The notes: a model not told the origin generated them from the letters alone. A stretch of 64,000 bases of DNA from Paraburkholderia madseniana (GCF_009690905.1 NZ_VOSW01000018.1:46995-110994); one strand, 5' to 3'; counted from the stretch's first letter, positions 19,209-28,411 are shown. A program made the numbers and translations.

Positions 19209-19565
19209 GTGAAAGTCGATTCCACAACCAATTCGAATCTGCCGTCGTTGAAAGACGCCCTGTCGCGCTCGCAGCAAAGCGACGCGACGAGCGCGAACAG
19301 CAACGCGCAGAGTGCGGGCACGACCTCGCAGACCACCACCAGCAGCGGCTCGGGCGACGCCAGCGTCAGCCTGTCGGGTCTGTCGCAGCATCTGCGCAGT
19401 CTCGCGGCGTCCGGTTCGGCCGATATCGACACGGCGCACGTCGAGTCGATCAAGGCAGCCATCAAGGACGGCTCGCTGAAGATCGATTCCAGCAAGATCG
19501 CCGACGGCGTGCTGAATACCGCGCGCGAACTGTTGCAAAGCAAAACCTCGTCGACCGGCAACTAA
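19209..19565 (+). CDS. flgM: Anti-sigma-28 factor FlgM
   Basis: FlgM binds and inhibits FliA until the hook is finished, then is exported through the flagellum. The 118-residue product has a disordered Ser/Thr-rich N-terminus and the C-terminal sigma-28-binding region (DIDTAHVESIKAAIKDGSLK, IADGVLNTARELLQ). The start is GTG at 19209 with AGGA upstream. Its target fliA lies 2 kb away on the other strand. Confidence 0.95.
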   Translation: MKVDSTTNSNLPSLKDALSRSQQSDATSANSNAQSAGTTSQTTTSSGSGDASVSLSGLSQHLRSLAASGSADIDTAHVESIKAAIKDGSLKIDSSKIADGVLNTARELLQSKTSSTGN

Positions 19566-19659
19566 TCGACGCATCGAAATACGGTGAATTGCCGGGCGGC
19601 ATTCGACAAACCCGGCTCGCGAATCATGCGCGAGCTGTCGTGTTCAGCGAGTTGTTGAG

Positions 19660-20106
19660 ATGAAAGACGCCCTGCTTGCCACCCTCATCGAAGAATATTC
19701 GGCCGTCGAGGCGTTCGCCTCGATTCTGACGCTCGAGACCAAGGCGCTGACTGCCTTGTCGCCGCTGGAACTGCTGCCGCCGATCGTCGAGAAGAAAACC
19801 GAACTGATCGGCTTGCTCGCCAGGCTCGAGACCACCCGGGACACGCTGCTCGCGGAAATGGGCCTTCCGGCCGGCTGGCCTGGCATGGAGCTCGCAGCAA
19901 GCGCGGATGCGCGGCTGGCCGATCAATGGGCGCTGCTGCAAAAGGCCGCCGAGCGGGCGCGGCGCTTCAATACGAGTAACGGTGAACTGATCCGCGTGCG
20001 GATGGACTACAACCAGCGCGCGCTGACGGCGCTGCAGGTGGCCGTGCCGCAGAAGGCCGGTTTCTATGGACCGGATGGCCGGATTCCCGCGCGTCCCGCG
20101 GCCTGA
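19660..20106 (+). CDS. flgN: Flagellar export chaperone FlgN
   Basis: FlgN keeps FlgK and FlgL unfolded and delivers them to the export gate. The 148-residue product is mostly helical (LIEEYSAVEAFASILTLETK, LLPPIVEKKTELIGLLARLE) and has the family length. It follows flgM by 94 bases, the usual flgM-flgN arrangement, and is followed by a strong terminator. Confidence 0.9.
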   Translation: MKDALLATLIEEYSAVEAFASILTLETKALTALSPLELLPPIVEKKTELIGLLARLETTRDTLLAEMGLPAGWPGMELAASADARLADQWALLQKAAERARRFNTSNGELIRVRMDYNQRALTALQVAVPQKAGFYGPDGRIPARPAA

Positions 20107-20413
20107 AGATTTTGCTGGAACGGCGCGTTTCGCGCGCCGACGCAATTGAGTAGCTTGCTTTGAACAAAAGGGCCCGTCTTTGACGCGCCCTTTTTGTTTT
20201 CTCTTCCCGCACAAGGCGCCCAAGCCCGCCTCCAACGCGCGTTGGCCATCTGGCCAGGTAGCGCGAAATCCTCCGCCACGTTGAAATCACGGCTTCCCCC
20301 ACTGGGCCTATCCGCCGTCACGTGCAGCTTTCGAGGCTGCCTTTGACGAACCAGGCGGAGCGTTACCCACTAGCGAGGTTGTGTAATCGTGTGTATGATT
20401 CGAGGAGTGCAAT
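20107..20413. other. Intergenic region between flgN and hicA
   Basis: About 307 bp without a gene. The first 100 bases hold the flgN terminator. A -10-like TATGAT (about 20395) lies just upstream of the hicA ribosome site, but I could not find a convincing -35 partner. Nothing else is seen. Confidence 0.5.
20166..20200 (+). terminator. Rho-independent terminator after flgN
   Basis: AAAAGGGC-C-CGTC pairs with GACG-C-GCCCTTTT around a TTT loop with one C-C mismatch, followed by a T-rich run (TTTTTGTTTT). A smaller GC hairpin (GGCGCG...CGCGCC, 20122-20138) precedes it. It closes the flgA/flgMN transcript. Confidence 0.88.
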
Positions 20414-20596
20414 ATGAACAGTGCCGAGGTCGTCAAAGTGATTCAAGCGGATGGTTGGCGGCTGATCCGCATATCGGGCCGCCACCACCATTTCCGGCAC
20501 GCGGTAAAAGCCGGTCTCGTGACCATCCCGCATCCGAAGAAAGATCTTCCGCCCGGCACACTGAACAGCATCTTGAAACAGGCAGGCCTGAAATGA
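20414..20596 (+). CDS. hicA: HicA-type mRNA interferase toxin
   Basis: HicA toxins are small double-stranded-RNA-binding-fold ribonucleases that cleave mRNA. The 60-residue product has the family length and pattern: KVIQADGWRLIRISGRHHHF with the expected catalytic His at 24, then HPKKDLPPGTLNSILKQAGL. GAGGAG lies about 7 bases before the ATG. The stop overlaps the hicB start (ATGA), as in most hicAB modules. Confidence 0.93.
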   Translation: MNSAEVVKVIQADGWRLIRISGRHHHFRHAVKAGLVTIPHPKKDLPPGTLNSILKQAGLK

Positions 20597-21003
20597 AGAA
20601 CCTGATTTTCCCGATCGCGATCGAACCTGGTGACACGCATCAAGCGTTCGGCGTGGTCGTTCCCGACATTCCGGGTTGCCATTCGGCGGGCGATTCGCTG
20701 GAAGAAGCCTACGCGAACGCGAAGGAGGCGATCGAGGCGCATCTGGATACGCTGCTCGACGAAGGGTTGCCGATTCCCGAACGGCTGACGCTGGACGAGC
20801 ATCGGCGCAATCCGGACTACACGGGTTTCACGTGGGGTTTCGTGACAACGCGGAATATTCCGGCGTTGAAGAAAGCGGTGCGCATCAATATCTCACTGCC
20901 TGAGGCGCTGGTTCAGGATATCGACGCTTACGTTGAGGCACGCGGCATGTCGCGTTCGGCGTTTCTCGCGCTGGCCGCGGAGCATGAGATGGCGGACGCG
21001 TAA
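20593..21003 (+). CDS. hicB: HicB-type antitoxin
   Basis: HicB neutralises HicA and represses its own operon. The 136-residue product has the N-terminal partial RNase H-like HicB domain (VVPDIPGCHSAGDSLEEAYA, NAKEAIEAHLDTLLDEGLPI) and a C-terminal ribbon-helix-helix DNA-binding segment (VRINISLPEALVQDIDAYVE, then SRSAFLALAAEHEM). The start overlaps the hicA stop. The module sits between flgN and fliA, an unusual place in a flagellar cluster. Confidence 0.93.
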   Translation: MKNLIFPIAIEPGDTHQAFGVVVPDIPGCHSAGDSLEEAYANAKEAIEAHLDTLLDEGLPIPERLTLDEHRRNPDYTGFTWGFVTTRNIPALKKAVRINISLPEALVQDIDAYVEARGMSRSAFLALAAEHEMADA

Positions 21004-21060
21004 CAGGCGAGAAAACCAGGCGGACGTTTCGCGCACCACCGGTCAGCCATCCGTCTCAGC

Positions 21061-21795
21061 TCAAGTCGCCTCGGCGTTCGCCCAGGCCATTTCGCGCAGG
21101 CGCGTGCGCAAGCGCGCCACGGCCTGGCTGTGCAACTGGCACACCCGCGATTCGCTGACTTCCATCACCGCACCGATTTCGCGCAGGTTCATGCCGCGTT
21201 CGTAGTACAGCGACATCAGCAGCTTCTCGCGCTCCGGCAGGCGGTCGATCGCCTCGACCAGCGCTGAGCGCAGGCTGTCGTCCAGCAGCGCCGACAGCGG
21301 GTCCGAATGATCGACGCAGTAACGGTCGAGAAACGGTTCATCGTCCGCGGAACGATCGAAGTCTTCGTAATAGATCAACTGGCTGCCGTGCAGATCCTGG
21401 AGCATCGACTGGTACTCGTCGAGCGGCATTTGCAGATGCTCGGCGATCTCCGTTTCGCTCGCCGAGCGGCCCAGATTCTGTTCGACCTTGTGCACGGCAG
21501 ATTCGACTTCGCGCGACGTGCGCCGCAAGCTGCGCGGCAACCAGTCGTTGCTGCGTAACTCGTCGAGCATCGCGCCGCGAATCCGCTGGCTGGCATACGT
21601 CTCGAACTGCGCGCCCTGGTCTTCCTTGTAGCGGCTCGCCGCGTCCAGCAGTCCGATCATGCCGGCCTGGATCAGGTCGTCGAGATCGACGCTTGCCGGC
21701 ATCTTGGCAACGAGCTGCAAGCCGAGGCGACGCACGAGAGGCGCGTACTTCGTCAGAACTTCGGCTTGGGAAATCTTTCCCTGAGCGTTATACAT
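21061..21795 (-). CDS. fliA: Flagellar sigma factor sigma-28 (FliA)
   Basis: FliA directs RNA polymerase to late flagellar and chemotaxis promoters. The open frame extends to 22041, but the ATG at 21795 (MYNAQGKIS) has AGGGGAG just upstream and gives 244 residues, the family length. Region 2 (KYAPLVRRLGLQLVAKMPAS, DDLIQAGMIGLLDAASRY, FETYASQRIRGAMLDELRSN), region 3 and region 4 (LPEREKLLMSLYYERGMNLR, EIGAVMEVSESRVCQLHSQA) are all present. It follows flhG by 28 bases. Confidence 0.97.
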   Translation of the reverse strand: MYNAQGKISQAEVLTKYAPLVRRLGLQLVAKMPASVDLDDLIQAGMIGLLDAASRYKEDQGAQFETYASQRIRGAMLDELRSNDWLPRSLRRTSREVESAVHKVEQNLGRSASETEIAEHLQMPLDEYQSMLQDLHGSQLIYYEDFDRSADDEPFLDRYCVDHSDPLSALLDDSLRSALVEAIDRLPEREKLLMSLYYERGMNLREIGAVMEVSESRVCQLHSQAVARLRTRLREMAWANAEAT

Positions 21796-21823
21796 CGTGC
21801 TCCCCTTGTCCATGTGCCGCCTC

Positions 21824-22681
21824 TCAGGCGTGCTGCGCGGACGGTTGGTCGGCGTGTTGCGCCGCTGTAACTGTCGCAGGCGCCATCCAGGGCGTTTGCG
21901 ACGACATCGCTGGCCGCATCGGCCAGTACTGCAATTCGGCGGCAAGGTGCCGGAAGTCGCGCGCGGCCGGTGTCGATGGGAACGCATCGACGACACACCG
22001 CGACAACTCGAGGGCTCGCGCCATTCGCACATCGGCGGCAATGCATCCGGCGTCTTCCAGCGCCACCGTCAGGTAGCGTCCAGCCACGCCGGCGAGGTTG
22101 ACAAACGCGGTATGCGCGTCGTCCACGCTCTGCACGTGGTTCACCAGCACGCGAAACTGCGCGGTGGCGTGCGCGTAGTGCAGACGCTTCATGCACGCGT
22201 ACGCCTCGGTGATCGCTTGCGCGGCCACCCTTGTCACGATCATCAGGTCGTGCGCCTGCATCGCGAGGGGCGACAGGTGGCCGTGCTCATCGAGTTGCGC
22301 ATCGATCAGCACGATGTCCGCGGAACCGCGCAGCAGCACGTCGAATTGCGCGGCCGTGCGGCCTTCTCGGTTGTTGCGCGAGGCGGCCAGCACGGAGAAG
22401 CCCAGTGCGTGGCGCGCGGCAGCGTCGTCGAGCGTCATTTCGCCACGCATCACCGCCGCAAAATTGCCTGCGCCGCGCACGCCGCCGAGCATCGCGCTCA
22501 CCGATTTCTCGCCGAGGCACTCGTCGATCACCAGCACGTCCTTGCCTTGCTGCGCGAGCGCCGCGGCGAGGTTCACTACCGTCGTCGTACAACCGACGCT
22601 GGCCGAGCCGCCCGTCACCGCAATCACGCGCGAGCCGCTACGGGCCAACAACCGCCGCAGTCCTTCTGCCTGATCGGACAT
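21824..22681 (-). CDS. flhG: FlhG/FleN-like regulator of flagellar number, with degenerate P-loop
   Basis: FlhG is a MinD-type ATPase that limits flagellar number by acting on FlhF. I use the ATG at 22681 (MSDQAEGLRRLL), 285 residues; the TTG at 22693 is an in-frame alternative that overlaps flhF. The DQAEGLRRLL helix matches the FlhF-activating motif of FlhG proteins. The Walker A region reads TGGSASVGCTTT: compared with MinD (SGKGGVGKTT), the signature Lys is Ser and the P-loop Lys is Cys. The following VLVIDECLG also lacks the second Asp of VIDFDIG. ATP hydrolysis is therefore doubtful. It lies between flhF and fliA. Confidence 0.88.
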   Translation of the reverse strand: MSDQAEGLRRLLARSGSRVIAVTGGSASVGCTTTVVNLAAALAQQGKDVLVIDECLGEKSVSAMLGGVRGAGNFAAVMRGEMTLDDAAARHALGFSVLAASRNNREGRTAAQFDVLLRGSADIVLIDAQLDEHGHLSPLAMQAHDLMIVTRVAAQAITEAYACMKRLHYAHATAQFRVLVNHVQSVDDAHTAFVNLAGVAGRYLTVALEDAGCIAADVRMARALELSRCVVDAFPSTPAARDFRHLAAELQYWPMRPAMSSQTPWMAPATVTAAQHADQPSAQHA

Positions 22682-22685
22682 GAAC

Positions 22686-24590
22686 TTATCCAAAGCGAAC
22701 CTCGTGCAGTTCGGCCGTAGAACGCGCCGACAGCGCGGACAGCAACGCCGGAATGTCGTCGTCGTGCGGCACGAATGGAGAGTTGTCGCGCGGGATGCAG
22801 AACGTACTCTTGATCAGGAATTTCTTCGTTGCGACGTACAGGTTTTCCGGCACCTTCTGGCCGGTCGACACGTAGTGCACCGGCAGCTTGTAGCGGATCA
22901 CCGTATCGAGCACGCCGCCGAGATTGGTGGCTTCGTCGAGCTTGGTCAGAATGCAGCCGGCGAGCGGCTGTTGATCCGGCGCACGCTGATAGGCCTGCAC
23001 GACTTCGTTCAGCGTATCGCCGTGGCTCGTCGCGTTGAGCAGCAGGAGACGCTGCACCGGCTGGCCGGCGCGGCACAGCATCGCGATCTGGTCGGAGACC
23101 AGGCGGTCGCGCTGGCTCATGCCGATCGTGTCGATCAGCACGATGTGCTTGTTGCGCAATTCGGAGAGCGCGAGTTGCAGATCGCCGCCATCTTTCACTG
23201 CGTGAACCGACACGCCGAGAATCTTGCCGAAGATGCGTAGTTGTTCGTGGCCGCCGATCCGGTAGCTGTCGGTGGTGAGGAGCGCCACCTTGCTGGCGCC
23301 GAAGCGCATCACGCAGCGCGCGGCGAGCTTGGCGGTGGTGGTGGTCTTGCCGACGCCCGTCGGGCCCATCAGCGCGAACACGCCGCCGCGCTCCATCAGC
23401 GCGTCTTCGTCTTCCATCACCGGCAGGTTCGATTCGAGCACCGAACGCACCCACTCCATGCCGCCTTCCATGTTGTCGACGTCGTCGGGCAGGTTGTCGA
23501 CCATCATCTGCACGAGTTGCGCGGAGAAGCCGGCGGCGAACAGGTGTTTGGTGAGCGCCGCGCGCGCCGGGCTGCGGCGCTGGCGATCGCCCCACAACAG
23601 GCCGGCGAAGTGTTCTTCCATCATCCCGCGCATCGACGACAGCTCGCTCATCACGGTGTCGTTGACGACTTGCTCCATGCGCGTCTTGATCGCTTCGGCG
23701 ACCGAAGCGGGCGTGCGGGCGTCGTCGGCGGCAGGCAGCGATGCGGCCACTTTCTGAGCGGCGCGGCGCGCGGCGAGTTGCGCGCCTTCACGGGCCCACT
23801 CGGGCGTATCGGTGACTTGCTGCGCGGCCGGTTGCGAGGCCTGTTGGCCCGCTTCCACCGCAGCGCCGAGGCCCTTGGCCATGGCGGCAGCGGGTGTCAT
23901 CGCAGCGGGGCGCGCGCTGTACGCGCCTTGTTGTTGCTGTTCAGCGGCGATGCGGCGAGCGTGGTCGATCAGCCAGGGATTCGATTCAGCCATCGTGCGC
24001 GGCGCTTGCGCTTCGGCGGCTTTGAGCAGATCGGCGCGGATGTCTTCGGTGAGACGCGTTGCAGCAGCGCGGGCGCTGGGTTGCTCCGTGTTGATCGGTT
24101 GCGGCAGCGACGCGGCAGCGGCCAGCGCTGCTTTGGGCGCGTTCGGCAGCGTGGCCTTCGGCGCGGCAGGGACGACGGCGGACTTCGCGGCTGAGCCTGA
24201 GGCGGCGTTGGCGGTTTGAACGGTGCCAACGACGTTCGGCGTCATGTTCTCGGCGCCCGCTTCCGGGCTTGCGCCGAACACCGACGAGAACACATCGGGC
24301 ATGCCGCTCGCATACGGATTCGCTTGCATCATCGGATTGGCGCGCGGTGCGGCGAGCGCGGGCTGTTGTCCGGCCATGGCGTTCATCGGCATAGCCAGCG
24401 GCGCGCCTGCGCTGCCGCGCGGCGCTTTCGGCGTGATGGCGGCGAGGTCGCTATCGGCCAGGGCAACGATCTCGACGCTGCCGTCTTCCATCGTGCGGTT
24501 GGACAAAACGACGGCATCCGGGCCCAAGGCTTCGCGCACGAGACGCAGAGCATCGCGACTGGTAGCACCGACAAATTTACGAATGTTCAA
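22686..24590 (-). CDS. flhF: SRP-like GTPase FlhF
   Basis: FlhF is a signal-recognition-particle-type GTPase that places the flagellum at the pole. The 634-residue product has the short N-terminal FlhF block (MNIRKFVGATSRDALRLVRE), a long low-complexity Ala/Pro/Gln linker (about 50-300), and the NG GTPase domain from about 320. G1 is GPTGVGKTT (409-417), and DTIGMSQRD and TKLDEATNLG are the later G motifs. The start is TTG with GGGGG about 7 bases upstream. The linker makes it longer than typical 430-500-residue homologues. Confidence 0.96.
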   Translation of the reverse strand: MNIRKFVGATSRDALRLVREALGPDAVVLSNRTMEDGSVEIVALADSDLAAITPKAPRGSAGAPLAMPMNAMAGQQPALAAPRANPMMQANPYASGMPDVFSSVFGASPEAGAENMTPNVVGTVQTANAASGSAAKSAVVPAAPKATLPNAPKAALAAAASLPQPINTEQPSARAAATRLTEDIRADLLKAAEAQAPRTMAESNPWLIDHARRIAAEQQQQGAYSARPAAMTPAAAMAKGLGAAVEAGQQASQPAAQQVTDTPEWAREGAQLAARRAAQKVAASLPAADDARTPASVAEAIKTRMEQVVNDTVMSELSSMRGMMEEHFAGLLWGDRQRRSPARAALTKHLFAAGFSAQLVQMMVDNLPDDVDNMEGGMEWVRSVLESNLPVMEDEDALMERGGVFALMGPTGVGKTTTTAKLAARCVMRFGASKVALLTTDSYRIGGHEQLRIFGKILGVSVHAVKDGGDLQLALSELRNKHIVLIDTIGMSQRDRLVSDQIAMLCRAGQPVQRLLLLNATSHGDTLNEVVQAYQRAPDQQPLAGCILTKLDEATNLGGVLDTVIRYKLPVHYVSTGQKVPENLYVATKKFLIKSTFCIPRDNSPFVPHDDDIPALLSALSARSTAELHEVRFG

Positions 24591-24940
24591 GCTGGACCCC
24601 CGATGAGGTGTACGGACTTAAGGACTACCGGACCGGCAACATACCGCTTCCCATTGAGATCATTATTGCGAAACCTGTCGAGTGACGATCGATGGATAAA
24701 GACCGTTAAAGGCGGGCAATTCGGGCGATGGAAACGCACATCAATTCACACGCGCGACGGTTTGAAACAGGTTCTCCGGCGGCGTACGGCGGCATTTTCG
24801 CGGACGCAGCATGACCTCCGCCGGCCGCTTGCAGGGCGAAAAGTCAGGCGCGGGAATGAAAACCGGCGCTCGAGGAGCGCCGGCGGAAACCATCGGTCTG
24901 GAACGGCTGCGGCTCGCTATCAGGCTTAGCCGCACGGGGT
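24591..24940. other. Intergenic region between flhA and flhF
   Basis: This 350-bp gap holds the flhA terminator near one end. The rest should contain the promoter for flhF-flhG-fliA. I found no sigma-28-type match there and cannot assign a promoter by eye. No credible gene. Confidence 0.55.
24857..24883 (-). terminator. Rho-independent terminator after flhA
   Basis: Read on the minus strand, CCGGCGCTC-CTC-GAGCGCCGG is a perfect 9-bp stem, followed by TTTTCATT. It is 58 bases past the flhA stop, so flhBA and flhFG-fliA are probably separate transcription units. Confidence 0.85.
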
Positions 24941-27043
24941 TTAGCCATGCGCCCCGATCAGATTCACCACCTTGATATTGCGCGTATCCGGCACTTCGGC
25001 ATAAGACAGTACCTTCAACTGCGGCAGGCTGCGGCGCAGGAAGCGCGCGAGCATCGGCCGCAACGCATGCTGCACCAGCAGCACAGGCGACAGCCCAAGG
25101 TTCTGCTGACGCGTCATCGCCTTCTGCGTTTCGTTCAGCAGCGTATGCGCGAGGCCCGGTTCGAGGCCCGGATTGGCGCCCGTGGAAAGCGCCTGCGACA
25201 ACACCCGCTCCAGATTCGAATCGAGGCCCATCACCTGCATGTCGCCCACGCCCGGGAACCACTGCTGCGTAATCGCGCGGCCCAGCGCGAGGCGCACGGC
25301 GGCGGTGAGATCGTGCGCGTCGGTGACCTTCGGCGTGTGTTCGGACAGGGCTTCGAGAATCGTGCGCATGTCGCGGATCGGCACGCCTTCTTCCAGCAGG
25401 TTTTGCAGCACTTTTTGCAGCGTGGTGAGCGGCAGCGACTTCGGCACCAGATCGTCGACCAGCGACGGCGTGTCCTTCTGCATCCGCTCCAGCAGCGCCT
25501 GCACTTCGCGGCGGCCAAGCAGTTCGGACGCATGCGTGACCACTAGGTGATTCAGGTGCGTGGCCACCACCGTGCTCGAATCGACCACCGTGTAGCCGTA
25601 CACCTGTGCCTGTTCGCGCAGATTCGTATCGATCCAGATGGCCGGCAGACCGAACGCCGGATCTTGCGTCGGCGTGCCCGGCAGCGCAGCGGACACCTGC
25701 CCCGGGTTGATCGCCAGCCATTGCCCCGGATACGCTTCGCCGACGCCCACCTCGACGCCCTTCAGCGCAATCCGGTAGCCGTTCGGCCGCAATTCGAGGT
25801 TGTCGCGGATATGGATCACCGGCGGCAGGAAGCCGATTTCCTGCGCGAACTTCTTGCGGATGCTCTTGATCCGTTTGAGCAGTTCGCCATCCGAGTTCTT
25901 GTCGACGAGCGGAATCAGCCGGTAGCCGACTTCTAGACCGAGCGTGTCGATCATCGTCACGTCGTCCCAGCTCGCTTCGGCATTCTCGACCGGCGCGAGC
26001 GTGGCCGGTGCGACGTCGACGAGTGTTGCGCTGTTCTTGCGGGCTTCGCTGCGCTTTTTCATCGTGCGGCCGAGCTGGATCAGGCCACCCCCGAGAATCA
26101 GAAACGCGAAGTGCGGCATGCCCGGAATCAGGCCCATCAACACCAGAATGCAGCCCGTGATCACCAGCACGCGCGGGTTCGTGAAGAGCTGGCCGGTCAG
26201 CTGCGTGCCGATATCCTCGTTGGTCGCGACGCGCGAGACAATCACACCGGCCGCCGTCGAAATCACGAGCGACGGGATCTGTGCGACGAGGCCGTCACCG
26301 ATGGTCAGCAGCGTGTAGGTCTTGCCCGCGGACGCGAAGTCCATGCCGTGCTGCACCATCCCGACGATCAACCCGCCCAGGATGTTGATCACCATGATCA
26401 GCAAGCCGGCGACCGCGTCGCCGCGCACGAACTTGCTCGCACCGTCCATCGAACCGTAGAACTCGGCTTCCTGGGAGACTTCCAGGCGGCGCTTGCGAGC
26501 TTGATCTTCGTTGATGAGGCCGGCGTTCAGGTCGGCGTCGATCGCCATCTGCTTGCCGGGCATCGCATCGAGCGTGAAGCGCGCGGACACTTCCGCGATC
26601 CGCCCCGCGCCCTTGGTGATCACCATGAAGTTGATGACCATCAAAATGACAAACACGACGATACCGACCGCGAAGTTGCCGCCCACGAGGAAGTGGCCGA
26701 ACGACTCGATCACCTGGCCCGCCGCATCCGGGCCGGTATGGCCTTCGAGCAGCACGATCCGCGTGGACGCCACGTTCAGCGACAGGCGCAGCAGGGTCGA
26801 GAACAGCAGCACGCTTGGGAAAGCGGCGAAGTCGAGCGGCTTCATCGTGTACATGCTGACGAGCAGCACCATCACGGAAAGCGCGATATTGAAGGTGAAC
26901 AGCAGATCCAGCAGAAACGGCGGCAACGGCAGAATCATCATGCCGAGGATCATGCAGATCAGCACCGGCCCGGCGAGGGCGCGCAAATTGGTGCCGCTCA
27001 AGGCATCCGGCCGTCGGGACAGGAATCCGGCGCGAGCGTTCAT
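24941..27043 (-). CDS. flhA: Flagellar export gate protein FlhA
   Basis: FlhA is the main proton-driven gate component and docks chaperone-substrate complexes. The 700-residue product has about eight membrane helices in residues 20-330 (GPVLICMILGMMILPLPPFL, GVIVSRVATNEDIGTQL) including the conserved cytoplasmic FHIPEP-type loop (ARFTLDAMPGKQMAIDADLN), then the large cytosolic domain. It overlaps flhB by an ATGA junction. Confidence 0.98.
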   Translation of the reverse strand: MNARAGFLSRRPDALSGTNLRALAGPVLICMILGMMILPLPPFLLDLLFTFNIALSVMVLLVSMYTMKPLDFAAFPSVLLFSTLLRLSLNVASTRIVLLEGHTGPDAAGQVIESFGHFLVGGNFAVGIVVFVILMVINFMVITKGAGRIAEVSARFTLDAMPGKQMAIDADLNAGLINEDQARKRRLEVSQEAEFYGSMDGASKFVRGDAVAGLLIMVINILGGLIVGMVQHGMDFASAGKTYTLLTIGDGLVAQIPSLVISTAAGVIVSRVATNEDIGTQLTGQLFTNPRVLVITGCILVLMGLIPGMPHFAFLILGGGLIQLGRTMKKRSEARKNSATLVDVAPATLAPVENAEASWDDVTMIDTLGLEVGYRLIPLVDKNSDGELLKRIKSIRKKFAQEIGFLPPVIHIRDNLELRPNGYRIALKGVEVGVGEAYPGQWLAINPGQVSAALPGTPTQDPAFGLPAIWIDTNLREQAQVYGYTVVDSSTVVATHLNHLVVTHASELLGRREVQALLERMQKDTPSLVDDLVPKSLPLTTLQKVLQNLLEEGVPIRDMRTILEALSEHTPKVTDAHDLTAAVRLALGRAITQQWFPGVGDMQVMGLDSNLERVLSQALSTGANPGLEPGLAHTLLNETQKAMTRQQNLGLSPVLLVQHALRPMLARFLRRSLPQLKVLSYAEVPDTRNIKVVNLIGAHG

Positions 27044-28263
27044 GCGGAGGCTCCTGAAGCGTCGTTGTTATCTGGCTTATCGGCAGAATTAAGCACGTCG
27101 GCGGCTTCCTGCTCGGCTTCATCGTCCGGCACACCGCCCTTGTCGAGGTCCGCCGGCACGTCGAACTCGGTCGGGGCGACCGGCGCGACGCCGCCTTCGG
27201 TGTTGAAACGCCGCAACTGATACACCCATGCAAGCACCTCGGCGACCGCGCCATACAGCGGGCCGGGAATCTCACGGTTCAGTTCGACGTTGTGATACAG
27301 CGCACGCGCGAGCGGCGGCGCTTCCAGCAGCGGCACGTTGTTTTCGGCGGCGATTTCGCGAATCCGCGCGGCCACCAGGTTCACGCCCTTGGCGACCACC
27401 TTCGGCGCGCGCATCTCGCCGTCGGTGTACTGCAGCGCGACCGCGAAGTGCGTCGGGTTGGTCACCACCACGTCGGCCTTGGGCACCTGGGTCATCATGC
27501 GGCGGCGGGCAATGGCGCGCTGTTGCTGGCGAATCCGGCCTTTCACATGCGGATCGCCTTCGCTTTCGCGGTGTTCGCGCTTCACTTCTTCCTTCGTCAT
27601 GCGCAATTTCTTGTGGAACTGCCAGAGTTGATACGGCACATCCAACGCAGCCACGACGAACATGCCCGCGACCGTCATGCCGCAGCACACCGCGATCAGA
27701 TGCACGGTGTTGGCGAGCGCCAGGTGCAGCGGCTGGGTTGCCAGCGCGAGAATTTCTTCGCGGCGATTCCAGATCGCCGAGCCACCGATGACGCCTACCA
27801 CCAGCGTCTTCGCGAGCGACAGGCCGAGCTGAACCGGTCCATTGATCGAGAATATCTTGCCGAGCCCTTCGATCGGATTGAGCCGGTTGAACTTGGGCTC
27901 GAGGCCTTTCGAAGACAACTGCCAGCCGCCCAGCGCCATCGGCGCGAGCAGGGCGGCGACGCCGGTGAAGGCCAGAACCGGCAGCAGCGCGTACAGGCCT
28001 TCGCGGCCCGCGGCGCCCGCGCCGATCAGCATGCGGCGGGTTTCGAACACGGTGGCGTGGTCGAACGTGAAGGACGAGCGCAGCATGCCCTGCAAATGCT
28101 CGCCGATGCTGTCGGACATGCCCCATACGCCGAAGAATCCCGCTGCCAGCAGCGCAAACGTCGACAGCTCCCGCGAACGCACGATCTGCCCTTCCTCGCG
28201 CGCCTTTTGCAGGCGCCGGGGAGTGGCTGATTCGGTTTTTTCGAGGTCGCTATCCTCTGCCAC
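27040..28263 (-). CDS. flhB: Flagellar export switch protein FlhB
   Basis: FlhB controls the switch from rod/hook to filament export by self-cleavage. The frame extends to 28332, but a GTG at 28263 begins VAEDSDLEKTESATPRRLQK, the standard FlhB N-terminus, with GGAGAG upstream; this gives 407 residues. Four membrane helices follow. The autocleavage site NPTH is intact at 269-272. The C-terminus carries an extra acidic Asn/Asp/Glu tail. Confidence 0.97.
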   Translation of the reverse strand: MAEDSDLEKTESATPRRLQKAREEGQIVRSRELSTFALLAAGFFGVWGMSDSIGEHLQGMLRSSFTFDHATVFETRRMLIGAGAAGREGLYALLPVLAFTGVAALLAPMALGGWQLSSKGLEPKFNRLNPIEGLGKIFSINGPVQLGLSLAKTLVVGVIGGSAIWNRREEILALATQPLHLALANTVHLIAVCCGMTVAGMFVVAALDVPYQLWQFHKKLRMTKEEVKREHRESEGDPHVKGRIRQQQRAIARRRMMTQVPKADVVVTNPTHFAVALQYTDGEMRAPKVVAKGVNLVAARIREIAAENNVPLLEAPPLARALYHNVELNREIPGPLYGAVAEVLAWVYQLRRFNTEGGVAPVAPTEFDVPADLDKGGVPDDEAEQEAADVLNSADKPDNNDASGASA

Positions 28264-28411
28264 AAATGCTCTCCAGTCGGCCGAGGCACGACGCCTCTTT
28301 CCAGTGAGAGCGATTATTCCCGCTCGACGCAAGCGACGATCGGCGGATAAGGGCGGAGAAAGGGGGGTATTTCGAGGGATGGAGCGGCCGGCAAGCCCCG
28401 GCTACAGCCAA

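Noticed and set aside
20343..20400. Sigma-70 promoter for hicAB (TTGACG and TATGAT)
   Set aside because: The boxes are far too widely spaced to pair.
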